DNA of 64,000 nt from Chara braunii (GCA_003427395.1 BFEA01000201.1:2174505-2238504); one strand, 5' to 3'. Shown: positions 18,171 to 29,826, counted from the first letter of the stretch. Notes: generated by a model from the sequence alone, not told the origin. A program made the numbers and translations.

Positions 18171-20190
18171 GGCTGCATTTTCAATGGATAGTGATGTCGG
18201 GTTGAGGGCGTCTCGGTCGTGTTTTTTTTGGCCTCTCATTGTTCACAGGTTTTGTCTTTGATGAACCTTGATGCATGGGACATGTTGGTCAATCTCAACT
18301 TTTCGTTTTTGTAATATTTAAAATTTTCATTGTATTTTGTTATACTTCTACGTAGGATTTATGTGCCCCTTAGCGAGCGCACTCATAAATATTTTTCCTC
18401 ATGTTCTTCTTGAAGTCTGGAAATCACGGGTGCCCATTGGGTTATTTTGCAACAAGTCTTTTCTTTGCGCATGTACATTTTAGAGGTGCTCCTGCAAGCT
18501 CCGTAATTTTTGTCGATGTATGATGCAATAGAAATAGATGTAGAAATTCACGTGTTTTAGATTTTGCGCACAAAATTTTCTTTCGACTTTTCAATTTAAG
18601 TTCGACTTTATGAATTACGCGCAGATTCACAAATATTTCGCATAACTGCTTAGGTACCTTTCTAATCTTGTGTGCATGCATCCTTCTTCCCTGTGCTCTT
18701 GCATGCAATATTTTCTAACTCTGCTAACTTTTTTTTTTCGCACCATTATCGACAAATTGTAACTATTTTTTTCTCCTTTGTGCGCTTCATCTTTCTTCTT
18801 GCTTCAATTTAATTTTGGTATTGTTCCATGCTGCTTTTCACAACCTTTTTTTCTATCTTCGTCTATAGGTAGAAAAACCCCGCTAATCCCCAAAGTAATT
18901 ATAGAAGTCAAACAACAACGTGTAAAGAGGCTTTCAACTTCTCACATTGTGGTCTGATTGACGAAGTACTCTACGGAAATCAACATGACCCTCTCGCAAA
19001 CCTTTCCCTTTCTCAACAGTCCCCTCTTCTCTCGTTTCATTATTCTTTTGAATCTCTTCCCTTCCCTTTCGCAACTATAAATCTCGCAAGTACATCGTTT
19101 TTGTTTATCGCAATATATCGGCCAACTTGGGTGGAGTGGTAGTTAAATGATGTGGAGATCAGTAAGTTGGAAAGTCTTGACGAGTTAGCTGCAACTTTGT
19201 AGGATTGCGTGTTGGATCGCTGCGATGGACTGCATGATCCTAGCGAATCCACGTTGTAGTTAAGCAGACGGGATGATGATTGTTGGGGTTTAGTGTTGGG
19301 TACATGGTGGGCGAGATCGTCAGTGCTCGAACAAGGTGAGGTGTGTTGATGGCTGGTTGGATAAACTGGGATCATAACTCGAGAGCAGAGATTTTTTTTT
19401 TTCTTCATCATTTATATTTGGAGTTATGTTGAATGACGAAATTTCGATTTTTCTTTTCAATTGAGCAAGTGTTTATACTAATCTCCTTTCTATTTGTGGA
19501 TGTATGAGTGAATAGATGGTTGTTGCATGTGCTTGGCCAACAATGATGTGAATGCATGTGTCCTTGAGCTTTGCTCGTCGTTTCGTCCGTCCGTTGTCAA
19601 GATCTCGTCGGGCGAGGATCGTTGAAACGCAAGAGTTGACGAAGGTTGTTTGGCGAAATGCATGTCTCTCTTCTCTTTNGCTCATCAAGTTATTTTCCCT
19701 TTAGTTAAACATTTTGTCAAATAACGTCTTTGNACCTTCACAATCTCAGTGATGGCGTACTATGCAGTACTCACAATCGCGTGACTNTTAGTGATTTTGG
19801 GGGTCGCATTCGACACTGAGGTGTTGGTTGACATGCGCCTTAAGAGGTGAATCTCTCGACGCTAGACAACCGCTGAGGCGATCGTGAACCACATCCTTTT
19901 CTGCACCCTGCGAAGAGTGGATGGTAGACAGGTTTTGGCCTGTCGTGACAGTCTTCCCTTATGACCATGAAAACGAGCTTCAAACATTGGAGGCTTGGAG
20001 ACAAGCCAAGGACTTTNACTTTGATGGCTGCCACATACTTCAACGTCCAACTATAATAATTATAAAAAACAAAAGGCAAAAAGGGATCTCTCTTGTCTCT
20101 CAAACGCAAAATCCGCTCAACCCGTACGCATGGTCACAGTAGACCACGCAGATAAGTTTCCACNAGAAATGAAAGTTAAAAAAACATTCC
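18171..20190. other. Stretch without a recognisable gene
   Basis: Moderately AT-rich sequence with scattered N after 19679. The longest open frame (123 codons, minus, 19040-19411) has no domain I recognise. No conserved repeat was found. Confidence 0.4.
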
Positions 20191-20194
20191 ATAA

Positions 20195-20630
20195 AAAAAA
20201 AAAATCCTTCATATTTATAAATTATCATTCCAATNTTCGTCNAATTCTAAAATTTTNAGTTTTATTTGATAAGTTCCCGTCTAAATATGAGTTTTCCCTT
20301 CCAACTACATGTATTTATTCAAGATGGAATGNAAGTCTGGACGAGTTTATGAATGTTTTAATTAAATTTTTATTTTACTACAACAAATATCTTATAATTT
20401 AGATTGGATTAACCTATTTATAACAAGAAATCCTTACTTAGAATGAAAGTCCAATTAAAACATTTAATGNACTCATCAAAACTTTCATTCCATCTCTAGT
20501 ATGCAGTCCAAATAAGAAGGGATACCATATTCTTGGAACGAAAGTTTGCAAGTAAAATAAAAAATCTTAAAATTGGAATGACATTTTTTAAGATGGAATG
20601 AAAATTTAGAATTAAGATTGTGATTTTACT
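20195..20630. repeat. Nested foldback element
   Basis: Inner arms at 20322-20365 and 20453-20495 are inverse copies of AGATGGAATGNAAGT followed by a GATGAGTNNATTAAATG-type segment and TTTTAATT. Outer arms near 20200-20250 and 20550-20600 share CATTCCAAT and TTTTATTT in inverse order. Total length is about 430 bp, AT-rich and non-coding. Several N bases reduce certainty. Confidence 0.5.
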
Positions 20631-21542
20631 ATAGAATGATTATTTAATTCTGGAAAAATTTTCCGTTGTGCGCACATACCCCTNACTTTAGCCATACAAG
20701 TCTCACCCTTTGTCCAACCNTCCATATTAATAAAATACTCAGTATCCCTATAAATGACCATTCAATAAAAGTANAGTTGAAAACTCAAAGAAACAATTAA
20801 AACCACATGAGCTAAAGCTTCTANATNNAGTGGTGAAAGTGAGTTAGAGTTGAGTCGTAAACTGACGAATCGGCAACCGACCTGTAACACAAGANATGTC
20901 AATTCCCAAGGCTAGACTATAAACATATGGAAAGTGAATCCTCATAACGCACTCCATTCAATTTCTACCTATAACTAAATCTAAATCTGCCTCTNAACAA
21001 GTGTCCAATAAAATTTTTAACAGCATCTCCCTTATACAGGGTGGATCGCCATAATTTTTCCTATTAAAATATAATCTAACTCCTCAAAGCTAAGAAAAAA
21101 ATGGGCAACGCTTCTTGTGAGAAAAGTACATTTTTAGAATTTATACTCATCAAAATATGAAAACTAAAATGGTCCTCAACTCCAGAGGGTCATATTTTGT
21201 ATAACTTCCTGAATTAGTAAAAATTTTGGCAACATCTCCTTTAGAGAAGTAAACTTCCTTGATTTGTACTAAGTCAAATAAAAACTTGAAATAAGTCTTC
21301 AGTTCTCACTAAGACAATTTAACTAACTCCTTAGAAAGTCAAATAAATCCTGTCNNGCAACTAAAGCAACTACCTATCAAAATGAAACTCGAACTAAGTA
21401 GAGCTCACACTCAGCCACATGCAAGTCCATACCACAATGGACAAATACTCTCACCAAGCCCCAAATTATTTCACATAAAATAGTTCATAAAGCCGTTAGA
21501 TGATTTATGCCCNATACTGAACTTACATATTGCATGACGCTA
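20631..21542. other. AT-rich stretch with N bases, no gene
   Basis: Stops are frequent in all frames. I see no repeat unit or domain before the motif array that starts at 21543. Confidence 0.4.
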
Positions 21543-22290
21543 GACCATTCAGCTTAGAAACAATGTCNAGCATGCCGTAGAATTATAGACGGACANGTTG
21601 CACAACTACTTTTTTCTTCTCTTGGGTGTATGACTGAACCATTTAGCTTAGAAACNATGTCTAGTCGCCCTGAGCTATTTAGTATCTAAGAGTTAATAAC
21701 TCTCTCACTTATCTTCACAGAAAAGAAATATGGGCAGGGGACTGAGCCATTCAACTTAGAAACAATGCTCTACTTGCCCAAGTTACTTCCAATTATACGT
21801 TTACTTTTTCTTCTCTCCTTAGTGATATGGCTTAACGTTGGACCATTTAGCTTAGAAACAATATCCAACTTTANGTTCACATNCAAATATAAATTAGATA
21901 CTTCCTGTTATNCTTTGTTTTCATTTGCGAGTTGCTTCAGGCTAAACCGTTTAGCTNAAAAACAATGTCTGGCCTTCCACAAAAANCCTACCTCAAAATT
22001 AAACAAGAGAATGAACCATTCAGCTTAGAAATAATGTTNAATCCATCTTAAGTCACTCAAAGCAAGAAGCTTAACTTTTCAACCCAACCTCAGTGAGAAA
22101 CCCCACAAGAAACAAATAAACCAAACCATTTAGCTTAAAAACAATGCTTGGTCTCGAAGACCAGTCAGACAAACCCTCATAATTAAACATAGCTATCAAG
22201 TCATTCAGCTTAGAAATAATGTTTGGTCCTTCANAAAATAAGCANTAAACACAATATTGGGTCATTCAGCTTAGAAACAATNTCCANCCT
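21543..22290 (+). repeat. Nine-copy dispersed array of CCATTYAGCTTAGAAACAAT
   Basis: The 20-24-bp motif CCATTYAGCTTAGAAACAAT, usually followed by GTYYRG, occurs at about 21545, 21638, 21746, 21842, 21946, 22015, 22125, 22200 and 22261. Spacing varies from about 60 to 110 bp and spacer sequences are largely unrelated. All copies are on the same strand. The conserved motif with unconserved spacers is unlike an ordinary tandem satellite. Confidence 0.75.
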
Positions 22291-23417
22291 TAAAGTCCTG
22301 GTCAAACGCATGCAAGACCGTATTCCTCCCACCTTCCTTCAGTTTATCCCTTAGTGTGCTTTCAGTCAAAAAAAANAAAAAAAACTTGAGATTTACACAT
22401 GCTTTCCTTCCATTCAGTCTGATTGAATTTTGAAAAGAAACAAAATTATAAGGGAACACATGAATACACATCAGACAAACTAGAAGGACATANTCAAACA
22501 AAGATATAGTGGGCTGNTATAGACAGAAGCGGGTATACCTGTCAGTTCCTTGCCTCCAGAACCTTGCCTAGGTTCCAGCAGAGCTCCCGCAATCGGTGGG
22601 TAAACCTCTCANAGAGGCNTTGACACGGATTACGGGTTGCAANTCCGCCTGTCACCTTCCTCTCAAAACCAATAGACTACACTTAGAATAAGAAGGGAGG
22701 AAGGAGAGAAGTTGAGTCACTCTGATCCAAAAGAGTTACACTCAGACTCGCATGAGAGGGCCTTGAATCCTTCAGACGCCCGAGGGCCCCGTAATGGTAG
22801 CCAAAACACGCANNAACTTAGTCGACTAAAGTCAAACTGTCAGTTNTTGACTCCTTGACGACCTTCCAATTCGCAACAATAGATTTAGATCCGAGGACAA
22901 GATGATAGCAACCTTTCCAGAGCGTAGCCATAAGAACAGTANTCNTGCCGCACACTNTGTGACACATAATCCAGCAACACTTTCGCTACCCACATGCCGC
23001 TGAGGATTGGGCCAGACCCTAATCCCCCTCCTCAATCAAAACCTTGCCTTACGCAATACGTAAGTTGTAGGCATGTACCTCCAACAAAACAACAATCTTT
23101 TAATCAAACACAGTGGTCCTCAATGACAACTTCGATTAATGAGGCAACAAATATCAGCTTAGCAAAAAACAATGGTCCGCAACAATACACCCGAACCTTT
23201 AGAGGCAACAACCCCAAACAACCTGTCGAGCAGCAGTCAACACAGTTGGTCACGACCAAAGTAAATATTTGAGCCCCCCCGTACTTCACAAAACTTCAAC
23301 TAGAGGGGAACTCTTTGATATGCTAACGCTTTCAGAAAAAATGCTCCACCAACTAAGAACGGTCATACCCCGCTTGCCCATAAGATTCAAAACTCTCCAA
23401 CTACCGATCGGTGTCAT
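22291..23417. other. Stretch without a recognisable gene
   Basis: It contains several N bases and a short A-run. A 92-codon plus-strand frame at 22994-23272 is Q/N/T-rich but has no start context or domain that I recognise. Confidence 0.35.
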
Positions 23418-24020
23418 TGTCGGGACAAAAACCTTGACGAGGGTATATGCCCTGTCTTTTTAATGTCGGATGATGTCCGATTTATGAAGTAAATTTTATT
23501 TTGAAAAGATTTGGTCTGATGAAATGGAAACACCGTTGAAATATATTTTGACTCGTCCGCGATTGAAGAAATCTAATTATGCAGCCGTCTATCTTCCGAC
23601 AGACATAACGACAAGAGTAGACGGTGTAACCGGACACTCTTACTCCGAAACGAGGCCAGAAAGAGAGACGACAATGAAAACACAAATAAAATATTGTTTT
23701 AACAGCCGCGCAATTCAGGACTAGAAAGACAAAACATTAGCCGTGCCAAGGGTGTGGCGACGATGAGAAGGGCTAACACGGCCAAAGTACTGTGTCATTT
23801 TAAAGCGGACGGCCTGTTGGGGGTCCATGGGCAAATTCAGTGTCAAAAGGGGTGGATTGTCGGTCCCTACCTAGAGTAGACCAAGCCCAGCTCGTCGGGT
23901 GGCAGGGTGACCTGCCTTTGGAGGGGATAGGCAGACTGCACCTGCCTAGGCCAGGGGGTGGGCGGCCTACGGAGCTGTAACCCTGCAAATGGAAGGGCGG
24001 CAGGGATAGCTCTCGTGATA

Positions 24021-24249
24021 GGAGCTAGCCCAGTAGGTACCACATTGAACTTTCACCCAGCAGATGCTGGGATCGAGCCACACGATACTCTGCCTGGGCT
24101 AGTTGCTTTTTGGAGCAACCCATTCATCGAAGCATGAAGCACGACCATTTTCGGCCACGAGATTTATAGATCTCACGGCCGTTTTGCAGTTACAATATGA
24201 CCCCTATGCAAGGATGACACGCATAAATCGCGAAATGACCTAGTTTTTT
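24021..24249 (+). repeat. tRNA-headed, U6-tailed chimeric module, copy 1
   Basis: The head has a box A match (TAGCCCAGTAGG) and a box B match (GGGATCGAGCC) at tRNA-like spacing. A body of about 100 bp contains an inverted CGGCCACGAGATTT / AGATCTCACGGCCG pair. It then joins a sequence matching the 3' half of U6 snRNA (ATGACCCCTATGCAAGGATG, ACACGCATAAATCGCG) and ends in a T-run. Pol III promoter boxes plus a T-run terminator would suit a SINE-like RNA. The U6-derived tail is inference from sequence similarity. Confidence 0.65.
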
Positions 24250-24285
24250 TTTTCCGATCCCCGTGGGGATTGAACTCAGGTCTGC

Positions 24286-24522
24286 AGGTACCACATTGAA
24301 CTTTCACTCAGCTGATGCTGGGATCGAGCCACACGATACTCTGCCTGGGCTAGCTCCTTTTTGGAGCAATCCATTGTCAAAGCATGAAATGCGATCATTT
24401 TCGACCGCGAGATTTACAGATCTCACGACCGAAAATGGCCGCGCAGCTACAACATGACCCCTATGCAAGGATGACACGCGTAAATCGCTAAATGATCTAG
24501 TTTTTTTTTTTTTTTTTTTTTT
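24286..24522 (+). repeat. tRNA-headed, U6-tailed chimeric module, copy 2
   Basis: This is a tandem duplicate of copy 1 with a 251-bp offset (AGGTACCACA at 24035 and 24286). It lacks the first bases of box A but keeps box B, the body palindrome and the U6-like tail (CCCCTATGCAAGGATGACAC), followed by a T-run of about 24. Confidence 0.65.
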
Positions 24523-24639
24523 TTCCGATTCCCGTGGGGATCAAACTCAGGTCTGCATATCGTGAAGGGGAGGAAACGCCAACAAAACATGGTGTTTGAA
24601 GCTGTGGTCGTTGGCTTATGCCAACGACTTCTTTACTGG

Positions 24640-24669
<30 letters not shown>
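24523..24669 (-). repeat. Inverted tRNA-like segment, hairpin and A-run
   Basis: Read on the minus strand, GCAGACCTGAGTTTGATCCC resembles a box B region. It lies beside the perfect hairpin CGTTGGCTTATGCCAACG and a long A-run on the plus strand. The same trio follows the module in copy E2 (34203-34310), where the box B is GGTTCGAGTCC. The T-run between the two tRNA-like parts makes them converge. Confidence 0.5.
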
Positions 24670-24672
<3 letters not shown>

Positions 24673-24735
24673 ACGCCAGATGACGCTTAAGGAAGTAGGC
24701 AGTAGGCTTGAGTGTGCCTAGAAGAAACAACAGGC

Positions 24736-24925
24736 GCCCGTTGAAAACGGGCAGCCGTTTTATTCCACGTAAGATGATTTTTCTGATTTTGTTTTGTTTG
24801 TAGAGTTTTTTTTTTAACTCGTTAGATTTTTTTTTTTTTTTTTTTTTTTTTTTCCAGATTCTCTCTTTTTCTGATGACCTTCTACGAGGTACTAAAAGGC
24901 GCCCGTTCATCGAAAACGAACGGGC
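24736..24925. repeat. Pair of GCCCGTT...AACGGGC hairpins
   Basis: Two hairpins, GCCCGTTGAAAACGGGC (24736-24752) and a longer GCCCGTTCATCG...CGAACGGGC form (24901-24925), flank about 150 bp with T-runs. Related hairpins lie at 34394-34410, 34622-34646 and 35054-35074 in copy E2. Confidence 0.6.
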
Positions 24926-25011
24926 AAAAGTCCACAACTGTAAATGACATCACTGTGCTCCCATTGATAAGTTAAGCAAAATCAAATGAATCTACCCTAC
25001 AACGTTGAATT

Positions 25012-25015
<4 letters not shown>

Positions 25016-25086
<71 letters not shown>
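25016..25086. repeat. (GA)n microsatellite
   Basis: About 35 uninterrupted GA units. A GA tract sits at the corresponding place in copy E2 (35001-35038), so it is part of the duplicated element. Confidence 0.95.
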
Positions 25087-25090
<4 letters not shown>

Positions 25091-26260
25091 AAAGGGGTAG
25101 TCACCGACTTACTTGCGGTTGGCCCCGCCTTGCTGTTTCCCACGATAGGATGAGCAAAATTGAACGTATATTTCCACGTTCTTCCTAAACATTCACACGT
25201 GTCGTTAGTGGCTCCGAAACTGAATGAATGAGCCGCCAACGACATCTCGTTGCATGAACATCGGAAGAGGGTTTGACATGGTTGGCATGGCTGACGTCTC
25301 TGCAACGGGGCTCAAACTTCGGTTTGCGTTTCGACAGTTGGCGAAAATACCAATACTAAGGTATGCTAGTTTTTTTTTTTTTTTTGAAGGCCCCCCCCCC
25401 ACGTCTCGTGAAACGGGGAGGGGTTTTAACTGTTGTAAAAAAAAGCAACGAGGCAACTGCCTCGTGAAACTTACAAGGGAAAAGAACAGTCTTTTAGACT
25501 ATGTGGGAGCAGAAAGACGCCCACTTCGTTTTTGAAACAACTTGTTGTGGCCGCAAGATCTTAAATCTCGCGGCCCACAATACTCGCACGATAGAAAGAT
25601 GGTTGAAGAGGGAGAAACGAGGGAGTTGGGAGGGGAGGTCCTACCTCTCCCAATTTGACAACTACCCTCCCCGTTTTCAGTGGAGGGGCAAAGGAAAATA
25701 AAGTGCGGCAGTTGCATGCAACAACATGCACCTGGTTGAGGTAAGGGCCGAGTGAAGTATAGTTAGGATTAATTTTAATTTTATTTTTATTTTAGTTTGT
25801 TTTTCTTTATTCGTGTGAGGACAATTGTCCTAACGTGGTGCTACCTCTGGCAGAAGATGCCAGAGGTAACTGTCAGGCTCTCGTTTTTAGAGGGAGCCTG
25901 AAATCTGAGGGGTCATGAAGGATAAAGGTTGAGTACAACCTTTTCGCCGATGTATCTGCCTTGGAAAAAGGGTTCAGGTACATCAAACTGAAAGGGGTTG
26001 TATCTTTCCAACCTCTTATCAGAAAAATAAAAGAAAAACATTTTTAAAAATGACAAAAGCTCAGCTACCTCGTGAAATTCCGAGATAGTTGGGGGAAAAA
26101 AAAACGAAAAAGAAAACGAGGGCAGTTAAAGAAACTGCCCTCACTAAGGCTGTGGCTGTGGTGCGACCACAGTTAACCCTGGATCTTGGCATGATCAAGG
26201 GCTCACTATGAGCCCAGAATTTTGCTTGGGGGATGGAATGACGTCCAACCCTCCTCAACC

Positions 26261-26270
26261 ACTATAAAAC
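26261..26270 (+). promoter_or_regulatory. TATA box in composite element E1
   Basis: ACTATAAAAC, preceded by CAACC and followed by GGCAGCTG, corresponds to CTATAAAAC at 35557 in copy E2, also after CTCAACCTCC. Conservation between the copies suggests a real promoter. The transcript would run rightwards toward the ORF array. Confidence 0.5.
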
Positions 26271-26559
26271 AGGCAGCTGTCTCCAACTGCCACACAAAGC
26301 ATTTGTGCTGCCAGTGTGTGACGAGCATACTTGAGTGTTACTGAGCTACTGGAGGTGCTGCCTAAGGCAACGTGGGAGGAGGCTGGAGGTCTGCGTAGGA
26401 GCGCAAGGCGAGGAGTTGGGAAGTCATAGCCAAGGCAGGGAACACTCTGCTTCCCTCCCCTTTGGCTGGTGCTGGTCCCACGGGACTGACCCAGAGACGC
26501 TATGGGACTATGGCGATACGACACAGTAAAATTTGGGCCTGGGCTCAAATTTTATTAAT

Positions 26560-26860
26560 TTTGGCCAACTATTTTTTCCAATTTAGTGGGAAAATGCTGG
26601 CCAAAATTTTACAGCAATGGGTAAGCGACGACAAGGCTGTTGATAGCAGTACCGGTGGATTAGACCTGCGGCAAACCGTTTTTTTCACTCATGTAGGGAG
26701 GTGCTGCCAAATTTTTACGGCAATAAGCAGCGATGGTTAGGCTGTTGGCAGCGGCACCAGGCGGAAGAAACCTACGGTAAGTTATTTCCCACTTTTGTGG
26801 GAAAGTGCTGCTGAATGTTTTCAGCTCCAACGGTAATAATTTTGGCAGCGTATTGCTGTC
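26560..26860 (+). repeat. Degenerate repeat of GCCAAAATTTTACRGCAAT units
   Basis: Three diverged units carry GTGCTGCCAAATTTTTACGG-like cores and GGCTGTTGRYAGCRG. The corresponding region of E2 (35895-36105) is a more regular 53-bp repeat with the same GCTGCCAAAATTTTGCGGC core. Confidence 0.5.
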
Positions 26861-28493
26861 GAAATTCAAGGCCGTCAGGAGGAACTAAGTGGAAGGGACA
26901 TGCTGGCCTTCGGCGGCAACGTCAGTAAACACCGTTCTTGGGTGGGAACTAGTGAGGGAGTGACATTTTTTTTTTTTTTTTCGTCAGCAAAAGGGCGGGA
27001 CATCGTGCATTGTCCAGGTGGGACCGGTGGGACACGTAAGTCAATCAGGCGGTACCGGCAAAGGGAGAGTGATTCTTTATTTTTTGTGAGAGCCATGAGA
27101 GATTGTTTTGACAAACAACATCATCAAGAAGTGAAAAAGGAGGACGTGAGACTGCCTGGGACCACTTGACACTAGTGGGCATCGCCACGAACTGCTTGGT
27201 ACCAGTTGGTACCAATGCAGACCACTTGGTATTATTTGGCACAGACGTGGGGCCGCCTGAAACTAGTTGGGACTCGTGGGACTTGCCACATTCGCGTTTG
27301 GGACTGTCGGAAGAAATACTCGTGAGTTGGGTACCAATCGGGACTAGTAACTTGCGCAATTTATACATGAGGGAGCAGTTCCTTCGACGAGGTGCGTCGA
27401 TTACTTAACTTCTTTTACTTAAGCGAGGTCGAAGTCGAACTTTTGCTACTCAAGGTCAGTGGTTGGCAAGGATCCCTCACACCTGTGTGCACCGTCACGC
27501 TATATGAATCTTCTCTTTTCTTTTGGGTGCTCAGGGAAAGGATGAAAGGAAAGAAAGTGTGACGGGGCTTGTTTGTGTCGGACTTTGGGTCTGACTTGGG
27601 CGATGCATTCGTGGTTGGACTCGTTGAATGTTGACTTTGACTTGTATGCAGGTATGTGAAAAGAGAAATGTGCTGAGAAAGGAATTTAAGTCATACTAAT
27701 TGAAATGGTAAAAATGTTGAATGCTTTCTCTACTTTTCACTGCGATGTCATCACTTGCTTGACAAAGTAACAATCAGACTACGGAAAGGAAGATAACATG
27801 AGTCGAAAAAGGAACTTCGAAAGAATAAAGAAAGAGAGTGAACAAATTTAGCTATCCATGAGGTTCCCTCTCTATCCCAAATGACCCTCTCGACCTATTT
27901 CCTGTCCGAACGAGTCTCGACTCTATCTCCTTCCTTCTCTGTATTTATAATTCGTCTAAGTTTTTCCCTCGTGCAGAGGTCCAGCGTAGTCGATCTGATT
28001 TTGAGTCCAGAGCTCTTTCACTCTATGAGGAAATTCGGAGCGGGGGTTCGTTGTTTTAGGAGTCGGCCCTGTTATCGACCCGGAGTGGACCGTTTTAACA
28101 GGGGAATGCTTTGCCGATTCAATGGAGACGACCCGACTTCTGAGATCCGAGCTTTTGGCTCGGGCGAGGAGGAGGAGTACTTCATACCACTTTCTAGAGA
28201 GTGGGACGCATGACAGCTAGGAATCGGAGTTGACTTTTCCCTGTATCTTTATACAGGGAAAGTACTGGAATTTAATACCCCTTTGAGACCACCTTAGGTG
28301 TCACTAACGCATAGGGAACTAGTGTCAGAAAAAGCTCAGTTCATGTACCTACTAGTGTCAGAAGAAGTGTGAATAGGCACTACTTCTCGCGGCTAAACCG
28401 TGACATAAGAATCACGGTCCAGAAAAAGGGTACGGGTAAAGATAATAATACAGATAGGATTATTTTTGACAAAGTGATTATTCTGTCATCCAG

Positions 28494-28970
28494 ATGTTTA
28501 GGAGAGCAGTGATCATTTGGTTATTCCATACGCACGAAGCGGCGATGAATTGGATAGCAGTGTCGACAAGCTCTCGCACCGACATGATACGGAAATGACG
28601 AATGATCTATAACCCGCACAAAATATTTACGAAACGAGACGAGCCACGATTATGGGATAGAAGCGTAAGAAACTCTCCAAGAAGTTACATTTTCTTGGTA
28701 GAGCATGAGGTGCACATGGTGCAGTATGGCTTTGCACCTCCTACTCAAACTCATGACTTTCGGGACATGAATTTTGTTGCGATTTACGAGTCAAATCCCA
28801 GCATGGAAGACGCTCCATAAATCAGATTGATGTTCCTTCACATTCTTCAATGGTTGAACGATCGACAAGGTCCTTTTTATCTACTTCACCACATAAGGCG
28901 GATAAGGGCCAATATATTTGATATCTTTTGGACGAAACATTTTTTCTGTAGATGCATTCGATGATGAGGC
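28494..28970 (+). pseudogene. Unknown protein family, tandem unit 1
   Basis: I do not recognise this family. The frame from ATG 28494 begins MFRRAVIIWLFHTHEAAMNW, has RMIYNPHKIF in the middle and KRDEPRLWDR after it. Past a TAA it continues in the same frame with LNDRQGPFYLLHHIRR. Stops at 28596 (TGA) and 28818 (TAA) break it. Three things recur in units 2 and 3: VIIxxF plus (T/S)xEA near the start, R(M/L)(I/V)Y in the middle, and an aromatic His/Tyr/Arg-rich end. Full length was about 155-170 residues. The ATG follows TCTGTCATCCAG, a splice-acceptor-like sequence, so it could be an exon. No membrane segment or known motif is visible. Confidence 0.55.
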
Positions 28971-29090
28971 ATATGAAATCAGAGAGCGTCTACATTACTG
29001 ACTCATTGTGAAATTAGTAACGAATTTAGAAAAATATCCAAGGAAATCTGTTATATTTCTTATAAAAACTACCCATGTTATCGTTTTCAG

Positions 29091-29733
29091 ATGCCTTCGG
29101 TAACCGTCATCATCATGCTCTTTCCAAGCAGGGAGGCTGTCGCGAGATACATAGTTCAGGCAGAGAGGCGATGTGTAATTTTAGAACAAGTTGGTCGAAT
29201 GGTCTACGAACTGATCTTCGTGTTCCCTTCGGGATGGAAGTTAAGGATGGATCGTGGCATGGCAAGAAACCCACCGCAAACTTTTTTATTTATTACCTCG
29301 ACTTACCAACAAATTTTTGAACCAAGCTTCGACCGAATTCGACGGTCGGGCCGGGATAACCTACGCATAGTATTCGGATACGAGGATAGTGAGTTGCAGG
29401 TTCATTTCGATCATGAGATAAGATGGATGTATTTGTGACCCATTCTGTACTACAATGCCAAGCTTCGACCGAATTCGACGGTCGGGCCGGGATAACCTAC
29501 GCATAGTATTCGGATACGAGGATAGTGAGTTGCAGATTCATTTCGATCATGAGATAAGATGGATGTATTTGTGACCCATTCTGTACTACAATGCCCGTAT
29601 AGATCCGTTCGATGAAATCGAGTTCATCGAGCAAATTCAAGCGAATCGCTTTGAAAATCCCGGAAGAGAAAGGCTTGACATAGCCACCTATTGGAACCGG
29701 CTGGGTTATCTGCAACGACTCCTTGAAGCATAG
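29091..29733 (+). pseudogene. Unknown protein family, tandem unit 2
   Basis: The frame from ATG 29091 begins MPSVTVIIMLFPSREAVARY and contains RMVYELIFVFPSGWK and DRGMARNPPQTFLF. It reaches a TGA at 29436. The end of the protein (YYNARIDPFDEIEF, later TYWNRLGYLQRLLEA, then TAG at 29731) is recovered beyond a 136-bp tandem duplication. That duplication is not a multiple of three and so shifts the frame. Without it the protein would be about 170 residues. The start follows TTATCGTTTTCAG, a good splice-acceptor-like sequence. It is homologous to units 1 and 3 by eye, and its function is unknown. Confidence 0.6.
29322..29593 (+). repeat. 136-bp tandem duplication inside unit 2
   Basis: The block starting CCAAGCTTCGACCGAATTCG at 29322 is repeated from 29458 with one difference noticed (GCAGGTTC versus GCAGATTC). 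The near-identity shows it is recent compared with the divergence between the ORF units. Confidence 0.95.
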
Positions 29734-29826
29734 AATAAATTAGTTGTAAAAAAATAAAATAAAAAAAAATCACATCACTTTGGCCGAGTTGCAATCTTTT
29801 TGACAGAAATTGTATGAATTTTATAG

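Noticed and set aside
21543-22290. CRISPR-like array (repeats with unique spacers)
   Set aside because: The motif spacing is irregular (60-110 bp), repeats are degenerate, there are no cas genes, and the surroundings are eukaryotic.
24021-24110. Functional tRNA gene
   Set aside because: Box A and B fit, but no full acceptor and anticodon stems can be paired and the sequence runs on into the U6-like tail.
24180-24240. Separate U6 snRNA genes at 24.2, 24.45 and 34.13 kb
   Set aside because: Only the 3' half of U6 is present and it is joined to a tRNA-like head, so they are chimeric repeat modules and not U6 genes.
24868-24900. CTGATGACCTTCTACGAGG as a hammerhead core
   Set aside because: A possible stem II is followed by TACTAAAAG and not GAAA, and there is no NUH site.
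23418-28220. A conventional long LTR pair (E1 left part and E2 left part) flanking an internal region
   Set aside because: Blocks downstream of the ORF array are also shared between E1 and E2, so the whole unit is repeated, not only its ends. No primer-binding site or polypurine tract was found.
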